DNA of 12,441 bases. Source: JACRIK01 sp040753835. Its GTDB lineage: Bacteria; Planctomycetota; MHYJ01; JACQXL01. The DNA lies in assembly GCA_040753835.1 (NCBI GenBank), contig JBFMDM010000066.1, positions 1-12,441 on the forward strand, in the 5' to 3' direction. The stretch's first letter is position 1. Each line of letters begins with the position of its first letter. The translations under genes were made by a program, and so were the position numbers. The notes under the pieces are model-generated. The model had not been told where the DNA came from and did not search any database. It was given only the letters and a program-made list of their open reading frames with translations. Shown here in pieces: positions 1 to 7,020 of this stretch.

Positions 1-2
1 TC

Positions 3-2963
3 GAGTTCAACAGCCATCTTGAATACTGTATGGCCTGCGCAACCAAGGTCATTGCCGAGAAGGAACTGGACAAACTGCTCAAGGAGAAAATGGCCGGAGG
101 CGTCACGGTTGCAGACGGTCTGAACGAGAGGATTATCAAAGCGTTGGAAAAAACGCCCCTGTTAAGGATAACCAATTCAGAGGGCCAGGAAGAAATCATC
201 GCATTAAAAGAGAAAGCAATAACCTTTGGCCGAGACCCCAAGAACACCGTTGCGCTGCCTTCTGATGTCAAACTCTCCCGCGAACACTGCCGGATTGAAT
301 ACAAAGACGGCAAATACGAAATAGTCGACCAGAATAGTTCCAACGGCGTCTATGTCAACGAGCAGAAGGTCGCCTCGCACCTGCTGGCGGCAGGCGATAA
401 AATCCGTATCGGAAGGACCCACATAGTATTTGAATTGCTTCTGCCAGGCGGGCAGAAAGAAGAAAAGACAAAGGAAACACCGCCGCAAAAAGCCGCGCAA
501 CCAGCGCACATTACCGTAAACGGAACCAGACCCGTAACCCGCGCACTGCGTATGTCGCCCCGCACCAGCGCCCTGCCTTATGTTGCGGCGGCGGCCGTGC
601 TGGCAGCTTTGGTCTTATTCTTTGTTGTGCGTTCGCAACAGCGCACCACCGAAGAAACAACCCATCCCCGGAATGAAGATACCGCCCAGACCGCTCCGGA
701 CGAACAACCGTCCAAACTGCAGTACGTAATGAATAAACTAAGGACAGAGGTTAATTCCCTCACCAACGAATACCGTTATGCGGAGGCGATGAACAAATGC
801 CAGGAATTTCTTAATCAGCATAGCGGCGAAACGACAGAAAGCGAAAAGAACTATCTTGAAAAGAAGATAGCATTCTTGGAGCAGGCCAAACAGAAGGATG
901 AAACGGCAAAAAAGATGCTGGAACAGGCGGAAAAAGAAACCAAGGACACATCTGAACTTAAAGTAATGCGGAGCAAATACGAGGGCATTGCCGGCGCGGC
1001 ATCGGCAACCAGCGTGGAGCAACAGGTAAATGAAAGAATATCGCTCCTGAACGACCTGGAAAAGGCGCAGGCACAGAACCAATCCGACCTCGCTTCAGGC
1101 AATTACGGCCGCATTATTGCGCGGTATACCAATATCACAGCCAAGTCCGGTGACACGGCCATCAAGAAATTGGCCGCAAAAGAAATTGCCGCAGTGAACC
1201 AGAAGGCAAAGGCGGATTTTGAGTCCATCATCAGCCGGGGACGGGAACTGGCTGACAAGAATGAATACCAAAAAGCAAAAGACCTATACCTCTCTAACCT
1301 GACCCGTTTCCAGGGAACGGATTACCTTGTGCAACTGAACTCCGAGGTAACGGCCATTGATAAACTGCGTGTCCAGGATACCGAGAAAAAGACATTGGCT
1401 AAAAAGACATCCGAAAAAATATTGGGCGAGGTCGCCCAGTTATCCAATGGTTATAACTACCAGACCGCCATCCAGAAATCAACCGAGGCGCTCAAAATAA
1501 TGGAAGAGTGTTATCCCAGGGTTAGCGGAACTCTTTCAGAGAAAATGGCCGATATGGAGAAAGAGGCGGCCATTTTCGGCAAGTTGGTCAGTAAGATAAA
1601 CGGACGAGCCGTTTCAATCACCCGGCTTAACATCCAGGGCGCGGTTTCCAATGCCAACAACAATGAATTCACCGTCTCGGGAAAGGCGGTCAAATGGTCC
1701 ACGCTCAACCCTGAGGAAATGTATTCATTGTATAAAATGACCTGGCTGACCACCTCCGAACCGGACGGCGCGGCTGTTTTCTGCCTGGAGCACAAATTAA
1801 TGGATTATGCATTTGAGGCCCTGAATCTGTTGCACCAGAAATCAGCGAAGCGCAAGCCGGAACTGGACGCCCTGTTGTCGCGTTATAGCGGAAAGGAAAT
1901 ACCCCAGGGCGGATTTATCATCTATAAAAACAAGTGGCTGACGCCCGAGGAAAAAACCGCCTTCATAAATATAGAAAACGCCACAGCCCTGGCCAATAAG
2001 ATTGCCGCAACAAGCAAAATCCAGGAATTGGAGAAATCATACGAGGGGCTTGAGCAGATGATGAGCGCCTACTCATCCCAGAAATTAGAGATTAAAAAAA
2101 TCATCGTCAGCGCCCTTGAGCATAAGACCTCCGAACTCAAGACGACCATCCAGAAGAAACTCGTTCCCAACAACCTGGAGCAATTAAGCAAACTGAAAAA
2201 GGAACTCAACGAGAAGCGCAAAGAGGCGCTCAAGGAAATCCGGACGGGTAAGCCGAGCGCGGCGGACAGCCCAAAGCCGGTGACGAGTAAGGAGATGGAC
2301 GAGAAAGTCAAGGCCGTCCGCGCCATCTGGGAAAAACCGGCCATCAAGGCGCTGGAAATAGACAAATCGCTGAACCAGATGGCGGAAATGCTCAAATTCA
2401 CGGACGCCGAACTGAAAAAACATACAGCCAAGCCAAAAACCAAAGACGAGGAAAATACCGAGGACGACACGGATATCCTGGCCACATTAGTGAGCGGCTC
2501 ATCGCTGGACGTCAGGAATTTTCCTCTCAATAAAACCGAAGCCCGGATGATAGAACTCAACCAAAAGATAATGAAGGAAAATGAGGCAAACAAAACGGCC
2601 GATAGCGCGGAAATAGAAATGGTCAAGGTAATAAACGAATACCGCATTATGCTGGGCCTGCAGGCCTACCGGATTAACGACCTGTTGGCCAAAGCGGCGC
2701 GCAAGCACAGCCAGCATATGCAATCCGTCGGGCAACTGGCGCACGACGGGATAGGCGACGGCACGCCTTCAAGCCGCGCCGCGGCCGAGGGCTACAGCGG
2801 ACCGCTCGGCGAGAATTGCGCCACAGGACAAGGCAGTCCTGTCGGGTATTTTACCGCCTGGTACTGGAGTTATGGACACCACCTCAATATGATTGGCTCC
2901 TGGATGTCTATCGGTCCAGGCATTGCCGGTGATTACGCCACCACCAAGTTCGGCGGGCAATAA
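3..2963 (+). CDS. Membrane FHA-CAP protein with putative N-terminal zinc finger (5' partial)
   Basis: The frame is open to the left edge, and the codons before the first ATG (position 30) encode HLEYC, so with the following MAC they read H-x3-C-x2-C, as in zf-HC2/anti-sigma zinc fingers. The real start is therefore probably outside the window. Numbering from the Met at 30: FHA domain about 64-137 (FGRDP, SREH, SSNGVYVN), one TM helix about 182-200, a long charged helical region about 230-860, and a C-terminal CAP/SCP domain about 865-977 with H893/H896, H905 in AHDG, E928 in GEN and the GHHLNM motif. A KWLTPEE motif lies near 635-641. FHA domains bind phosphothreonine, so this one should sit in the cytoplasm with the CAP domain outside the inner membrane. 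CAP domains are secreted or surface modules whose bacterial role is mostly unknown. The gene converges on the next one with 3 bases between stops. The domain calls are strong; the function is inferred. Confidence 0.85.
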   Translation, partial: EFNSHLEYCMACATKVIAEKELDKLLKEKMAGGVTVADGLNERIIKALEKTPLLRITNSEGQEEIIALKEKAITFGRDPKNTVALPSDVKLSREHCRIEYKDGKYEIVDQNSSNGVYVNEQKVASHLLAAGDKIRIGRTHIVFELLLPGGQKEEKTKETPPQKAAQPAHITVNGTRPVTRALRMSPRTSALPYVAAAAVLAALVLFFVVRSQQRTTEETTHPRNEDTAQTAPDEQPSKLQYVMNKLRTEVNSLTNEYRYAEAMNKCQEFLNQHSGETTESEKNYLEKKIAFLEQAKQKDETAKKMLEQAEKETKDTSELKVMRSKYEGIAGAASATSVEQQVNERISLLNDLEKAQAQNQSDLASGNYGRIIARYTNITAKSGDTAIKKLAAKEIAAVNQKAKADFESIISRGRELADKNEYQKAKDLYLSNLTRFQGTDYLVQLNSEVTAIDKLRVQDTEKKTLAKKTSEKILGEVAQLSNGYNYQTAIQKSTEALKIMEECYPRVSGTLSEKMADMEKEAAIFGKLVSKINGRAVSITRLNIQGAVSNANNNEFTVSGKAVKWSTLNPEEMYSLYKMTWLTTSEPDGAAVFCLEHKLMDYAFEALNLLHQKSAKRKPELDALLSRYSGKEIPQGGFIIYKNKWLTPEEKTAFINIENATALANKIAATSKIQELEKSYEGLEQMMSAYSSQKLEIKKIIVSALEHKTSELKTTIQKKLVPNNLEQLSKLKKELNEKRKEALKEIRTGKPSAADSPKPVTSKEMDEKVKAVRAIWEKPAIKALEIDKSLNQMAEMLKFTDAELKKHTAKPKTKDEENTEDDTDILATLVSGSSLDVRNFPLNKTEARMIELNQKIMKENEANKTADSAEIEMVKVINEYRIMLGLQAYRINDLLAKAARKHSQHMQSVGQLAHDGIGDGTPSSRAAAEGYSGPLGENCATGQGSPVGYFTAWYWSYGHHLNMIGSWMSIGPGIAGDYATTKFGGQ

Positions 2964-2966
2964 AAG

Positions 2967-3614
2967 TCATTTAGTCATCCCGATTTCCAGGGTCATTACA
3001 TCCGGGGCACCCAGATTCTGGCGTGCCATATCATCGACCAAAACCTGCTCGGCAATCACGTCCGGTATTTCCCATTGCCAGAGTTCGGCCGTAGCCAGCG
3101 GAATAACCAGGTCCTTCTCCCATTTCTGGAATCCGGATTTCTCCACGGTTACCTTATAGGTGCCGGCCGGCAGAATTATGGTAAATTTGCCGGTGAAGGG
3201 CGTTGTTTTTTCTGTCCGTTCGCCTGTCTGGCTGGTAAAAACAACGAGGGCATTATCAATAGCGCCGGCTGTGGCCTCCTGGAGCGCCCGGCCGGGCTGG
3301 AAAGACGGAGCGTCATCATAACCCTCGTCATAATACCCGCCCCGGGCCGGATGCCGAACATTCTTCTCAAACACCTCGCCATAGACAGTGGTCTGGTGAT
3401 TCGGACCAGGGATAATCACATCAACCTTGCCGTCGTAGCCGCAGGCGTCACAGCCCTTGTCCGAGCCGCGGCAGAGCCGGCAGGCGCGCTCCTCCATCCG
3501 GTCGCCCTCATACAACTTCGGGCCGCTGGTCATCTGGTAGATGCCGTAAAACAATATCATTGCAAATGTGCCCGAAAGCGCGAATACGATATAACGTCTA
3601 ATCAGCGGCATCAT
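2967..3614 (-). CDS. Membrane-anchored protein with DnaJ-like Cys motif and carboxypeptidase-regulatory-like domain
   Basis: This is a 215-residue protein. A TM helix at about 8-27 follows a basic MMPLIRRY start, so it is probably N-in with the rest outside the membrane. Residues 45-62 read C-x2-C-x-G-x4-C-x2-C-x3-G, like half of the DnaJ central zinc domain (Cys 45, 48, 55, 58). Residues about 118-175 look like a PEGA/CarboxypepD_reg beta sandwich: TGKFTIILPAGTYKVTVEKS, then a GFQKW turn. The start is supported by AAAGGAG (complement of 3622-3628) 7 bases before the ATG; a second ATG follows immediately. It lies downstream of the kinase gene on the same strand but has its own candidate promoter. 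I do not recognise a named family for the whole protein. A structural or adaptor role in the envelope is inference. Confidence 0.8.
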   Translation of the reverse strand: MMPLIRRYIVFALSGTFAMILFYGIYQMTSGPKLYEGDRMEERACRLCRGSDKGCDACGYDGKVDVIIPGPNHQTTVYGEVFEKNVRHPARGGYYDEGYDDAPSFQPGRALQEATAGAIDNALVVFTSQTGERTEKTTPFTGKFTIILPAGTYKVTVEKSGFQKWEKDLVIPLATAELWQWEIPDVIAEQVLVDDMARQNLGAPDVMTLEIGMTK

Positions 3615-3636
3615 ATAAATACTCCTTTCTTACCGC

Positions 3637-3664
3637 ATTATACATCAGGGTTAAATAACAACAA
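3637..3664 (-). promoter_or_regulatory. Candidate sigma70-type promoter for the 2967-3614 gene
   Basis: On the minus strand a perfect TATAAT (complement of 3637-3642) is preceded by TTGTTG (3659-3664) after a 16-base spacer. The -35 match is poor (3 of 6). Predicted transcription would start near 3630, leaving a short leader that contains the AAAGGAG ribosome site. The small gene can thus be transcribed apart from the kinase gene. Confidence 0.45.
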
Positions 3665-3675
3665 ACAATATCACC

Positions 3676-3708
3676 GCAATAAAATGAGTCCCGCCTGTGA
3701 TTTATTGC
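3676..3708 (-). other. A+T-rich inverted repeat just after the kinase stop codon
   Basis: GCAATAAA (3676-3683) and TTTATTGC (3701-3708) are exact reverse complements separated by 17 bases, starting 4 bases past the kinase TAG. The position suits a transcript end or 3' stabilising hairpin. However, the stem is A+T-rich, the loop is long and no clear U-run follows, so it is not a convincing intrinsic terminator. Confidence 0.3.
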
Positions 3709-3712
3709 TACA

Positions 3713-6700
3713 CTACTTTTGCAGATGTTTCTTCCATTTTACCAGTTCCTCCCTCATCTCTTTAGCGTCGGTATGATTAGGATTCAACTTAAGAAATGTT
3801 TCCGCATCCTTTATGGCCTCATTATACCGGCCCAAATGTCCGTAGAGAAAGGCCCGTTTGCCATAAGAATCGGCGCTGTTGGGAGCCAATTCTATTGCCA
3901 GGCTGTATTCCTTGATGGCATGGTCAAACCGACCCATAGTTTGATAGACCACGCCGCGGCAGTAATAACCATCGGCATTCTTAGGGTCAGCCCTTATCGC
4001 CTGGTTATAATCGGCCAGGGCCTGGGGATAATCAACCTTATTGTAATAGACACTACCGCGTTCAACATAGGCATCGGAAAAATCGGGGTCCAATTCTATT
4101 GCTTTGTTAAGGTCGCTGATGGCGTTTTTGTTATCGCCCTTGTAGGAATAAGATACCCCGCGGTTATAATAACCAACCGCATTGGAAGGGTTTATTTCTA
4201 TCGCCTTGGTATAATCACTAACAGCCCGTTCGTAATCGCCTATTTTGCCATAAACCACGCCGCGAACGTTGTAGGCATCAGCATCCTTAGGCCGCAGTTT
4301 TATCACCTGGCTGTAATCAGACAATGCCTGCTGGTGATTGCCCATCTTGGAGTAGATATTGCCGCGGCCTATATAACTATCAGCATCTGTGGGGTCTAAT
4401 TTTATCGAATGATTGTAATTAACCAGCGCCTCTTTATAATTTCCTGTTTTATAATAAACATTGCCGCGGCCTATATATGACTGGCCAATATCCGGATTAA
4501 TCTCTATTGCCCTGGTGTAATCAGTAACTGATCTGGAATAATTACCATTCTTATAATAGAGATATCCGCGTTCCTGATATAACTCGTAATTATGAGGCTC
4601 TATTTCTATCGCCTTGTCATATGCTGCGATTGATTCATCAATGTCGCCTTTCTTAACATAAACCTTGGCTATCTCCCGATAAAGAACGCCACGACCGGGC
4701 GCAAGTTTAATGGCCTTGTAATAGTCATCTAATGCCTGTTTGATATTATCCTTATCCAGATAAACCCGGCCCCGTAAGGCGTAATTATCCGCGTCATCCG
4801 GCTTGAGTTCTATGGCCCTGTTGCAGTCGGCAAGGGCTTTTTCTGACTTGCCATCATTCCAATAGAGCCGGCCGCGGACATAATAATATTCCGCCTCCGC
4901 TGGCTTTAACTCTATAGCCCTGGTATAATCGGTCAGGGCCTGCAGGGAATTACCATTCATAAAATATACTGTCCCACGATCATAATATAACCCTGCCAAA
5001 TCGGGGGCATATCTGATGGACACTGTATAGTCGGCAATGGCCTGCTTGTAATTACCTCGTTTGTAATATGCCTCGGCACGCCAGGAATATGCCTGACCAT
5101 AATCCGGTTTGAGTTCTATGGCCCTGTTATAGTCAATCAGCGCCTGATTGAGGTCGCCTTTTCTGGCATAAGCCACACCTCGTTCGGCGTACGCTTCTAC
5201 ATTTTCCGGGTGTAGTTCTATTGCCCTGGAATAATCAGTAATTGCCTGGTTATAATCACCGCGTTCAAAATAGGCGAAGGCGCGGTGGTAGTAGGCATCA
5301 GCATAACCGGGGTCAAGTTCTATCGCCTTGGTCATATCCACAATCGCTCCCTTGAAATCATTTGTTTCCATCTCCATATTCCCTTTGGCAAAATATCCCA
5401 TCGGACTATCCGGAGCGAGTTCCACCACCCTTTGATAATCCGGTATGGCGCCTGATTTGTCCCTACGGATGTCCGAAGTAATCCAGCCCCGTTCATAATA
5501 GGAAGGGACCATGGTCTGGTCTATCTCTATGGCCTTGCAGAATGCCTCAAATGCCCGGTCATAGTCCTTCTTGTCATATTTGTAAATTTTACCAAGTTCC
5601 TGCCAGGCCTCGGCAAAGGTCGGGTCTATCCCGAGTGATTTCCTTAATATTCTTATCTTCTCGTCAGGAGCAAGAGCGCCTATCCAGGCCGTCTCAAATA
5701 CCTTCCGGGCCGACTCACGTATCTCTTTATGCTTCTCATACTTCTTTAACAACCCCAGTATTTCCGCGTCACCGGGTGAAATCTCCAGCAACCGGTTAGA
5801 CCAAACCACCGCCTCTTCATAATTCATGTTATTAAAGGAATTGCGGACGTTCTGGCGGTACGCCTCTATCTTCCGGCCGGTTAATATGAAGGACACAAGA
5901 AGATAAACAAGCGCAGAAAGGATAATAACGGCCGTTCCGATTATGGCCAAGGCGGCCGGCTTATTGCGTTTTGCCTTCTTAATCAATTTTGTGATTAGTC
6001 CGGAGCGTCTGGCTTGGATGTTCTCGCCTTCCAAAAACCTCTTCAGGTCATCGGCCAGGTCCTGTGCGGTTTGGTAGCGCCTGGCCTGTTCCTTTTCCAA
6101 ACACTTCATACAGATGGTCTCCAAATCACGATGCGGGTTTTTAGCGGTCTGGATGAGAGGAACCGGGTCTTTGTTTATCACGCGATTCAGGACCAGGTAA
6201 AGGTCGTTGTCTTTAAACGGACTGTCGCCGGCCAGACCATAATACAGGGTTGCGCCTAATGAGAAAATATCACTGCGGGCATCAATTTTATCCCGTTCAC
6301 CCCTGGCCTGTTCAGGAGACATATAGTCAGGCGTGCCGATGACCGTGCCGCTCATCGTCAGCGAGCGTTCAGCCGCGGTTAATTCCTTGGCCAGGCCGAA
6401 ATCAGTCAGGTATGCCGCACCCTGCCGGTCTATCAGGATATTGCCGGGCTTGAGGTCCCGATGCACGATTCCCTGGCTATGCGCGTAATGGAGCGCCAAG
6501 GCAATATCACAGATTATCTCGGCAACACGTTTGGGCGATAGTTTATTCACAGTGACAAACCACTCTAAACTTCCGCCGTCAATGTATTCCATAGTGAAAT
6601 AGTGTGACTTGCCCTGGGTTCCGACCTCGTGGATTTGGACAATATTGGGATGCTTTAGTTTGGCTGAGGCGCGGACCTCGCGCATAAACCGGGCCGTGGC

Positions 6701-6949
6701 CTCAATGCCTTCCAGAGTCATCACCTTTAAGGCCACTTTGCGGTCCAGGACCGGGTCCTGGGCCAGATAGACCGTGCCCATCCCACCCTTGCCCAGTTCC
6801 TTCTCCAATTGGTACCGACCGAATATCTCTGGAAGGGTCCGGGCTGGCGCGTTTTGGACTGCGCCGCTTACCTTGATGGTTTCATCCGCCTGCCTGCCTT
6901 GCTTGGATTCCTGCCCGGAGTTGTTATGCGGGAGTTCATCTCTGGACAT
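3713..6949 (-). CDS. Transmembrane Ser/Thr protein kinase with long TPR tail
   Basis: This is a 1078-residue Hanks-type (PknB-like) kinase. The kinase domain spans about 45-306 with all key elements: GKGGMGTVY glycine loop, VALK Lys75, alpha-C Glu91, HRDLKPGN with Asp165, DFG Asp183, an activation loop with Thr198/Thr202/Thr206, and GTPDYMSPEQ. It should be active. A basic stretch (KLIKKAKRNK) precedes a TM helix at about 332-356. From about 440 to 1059 there are about 18 TPRs; the last 16 (516-1059) are exact 34-residue units with a consensus like YxxRGxxYxxxGxYxxAxxDYxxAIELxP. With the kinase inside, the TPR array would lie outside the inner membrane. There is no good Shine-Dalgarno before the ATG, but a near-consensus promoter sits right next to it. 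A cis partner may be the FHA protein encoded on the opposite strand; this is inferred, not shown. Confidence 0.93.
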   Translation of the reverse strand: MSRDELPHNNSGQESKQGRQADETIKVSGAVQNAPARTLPEIFGRYQLEKELGKGGMGTVYLAQDPVLDRKVALKVMTLEGIEATARFMREVRASAKLKHPNIVQIHEVGTQGKSHYFTMEYIDGGSLEWFVTVNKLSPKRVAEIICDIALALHYAHSQGIVHRDLKPGNILIDRQGAAYLTDFGLAKELTAAERSLTMSGTVIGTPDYMSPEQARGERDKIDARSDIFSLGATLYYGLAGDSPFKDNDLYLVLNRVINKDPVPLIQTAKNPHRDLETICMKCLEKEQARRYQTAQDLADDLKRFLEGENIQARRSGLITKLIKKAKRNKPAALAIIGTAVIILSALVYLLVSFILTGRKIEAYRQNVRNSFNNMNYEEAVVWSNRLLEISPGDAEILGLLKKYEKHKEIRESARKVFETAWIGALAPDEKIRILRKSLGIDPTFAEAWQELGKIYKYDKKDYDRAFEAFCKAIEIDQTMVPSYYERGWITSDIRRDKSGAIPDYQRVVELAPDSPMGYFAKGNMEMETNDFKGAIVDMTKAIELDPGYADAYYHRAFAYFERGDYNQAITDYSRAIELHPENVEAYAERGVAYARKGDLNQALIDYNRAIELKPDYGQAYSWRAEAYYKRGNYKQAIADYTVSIRYAPDLAGLYYDRGTVYFMNGNSLQALTDYTRAIELKPAEAEYYYVRGRLYWNDGKSEKALADCNRAIELKPDDADNYALRGRVYLDKDNIKQALDDYYKAIKLAPGRGVLYREIAKVYVKKGDIDESIAAYDKAIEIEPHNYELYQERGYLYYKNGNYSRSVTDYTRAIEINPDIGQSYIGRGNVYYKTGNYKEALVNYNHSIKLDPTDADSYIGRGNIYSKMGNHQQALSDYSQVIKLRPKDADAYNVRGVVYGKIGDYERAVSDYTKAIEINPSNAVGYYNRGVSYSYKGDNKNAISDLNKAIELDPDFSDAYVERGSVYYNKVDYPQALADYNQAIRADPKNADGYYCRGVVYQTMGRFDHAIKEYSLAIELAPNSADSYGKRAFLYGHLGRYNEAIKDAETFLKLNPNHTDAKEMREELVKWKKHLQK
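3773..5404 (-). repeat. Sixteen in-frame 102-base TPR-coding units
   Basis: The stretch encodes 16 consecutive 34-residue TPRs (residues 516-1059) with no insertion or deletion. At the DNA level the units have diverged, but motifs such as the complements of AIELxP and DYxxAI recur every 102 bases. Two less regular TPRs of 35 and 36 residues precede it. The regular length with variable sequence points to old duplication followed by selection for fold, rather than a recent expansion. Confidence 0.85.
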
Positions 6950-6955
6950 TCCAGT

Positions 6956-6983
6956 ATGATAAAATATATCTTTTATATGTCAA
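6956..6983 (-). promoter_or_regulatory. Near-consensus promoter abutting the kinase start codon
   Basis: On the minus strand a perfect TTGACA (complement of 6978-6983) is followed, after 16 bases, by TATCAT (6956-6961, 5 of 6 matches to TATAAT). Transcription about 7 bases after the -10 box would begin at or next to the A of the kinase ATG at 6949. This would give a leaderless or nearly leaderless mRNA, in keeping with the missing Shine-Dalgarno. Confidence 0.55.
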
Positions 6984-7020
6984 TTATTATTAGCGGCTCC
7001 ATAAGATACCATGGGTAATT

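Noticed and set aside
2069..2647. Long minus-strand ORF inside the FHA-CAP gene
   Set aside because: It is antisense to the Lys/Glu-rich helical region, which yields Ser/Phe/Leu-rich shadow translations; there is no ribosome site or domain.
3676..3708. Intrinsic terminator of the kinase gene
   Set aside because: The stem is A+T-rich, the loop is 17 bases and no U-run follows; kept only as an inverted repeat.
3075..3776. Plus-strand 233-residue ORF opposite the 2967-3614 gene
   Set aside because: It is antisense to a protein with clear TM, Cys motif and beta domain, runs into the kinase gene, and shows no domain of its own.
3719..4399. Plus-strand 226-residue ORF opposite the TPR array
   Set aside because: It is open only because the 102-base TPR units repeat the same antisense codons; its product is a shadow repeat.
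3773..5404. Possible CRISPR or satellite array
   Set aside because: The period is 102 bases in frame and encodes TPRs; there are no identical repeats with unique spacers.
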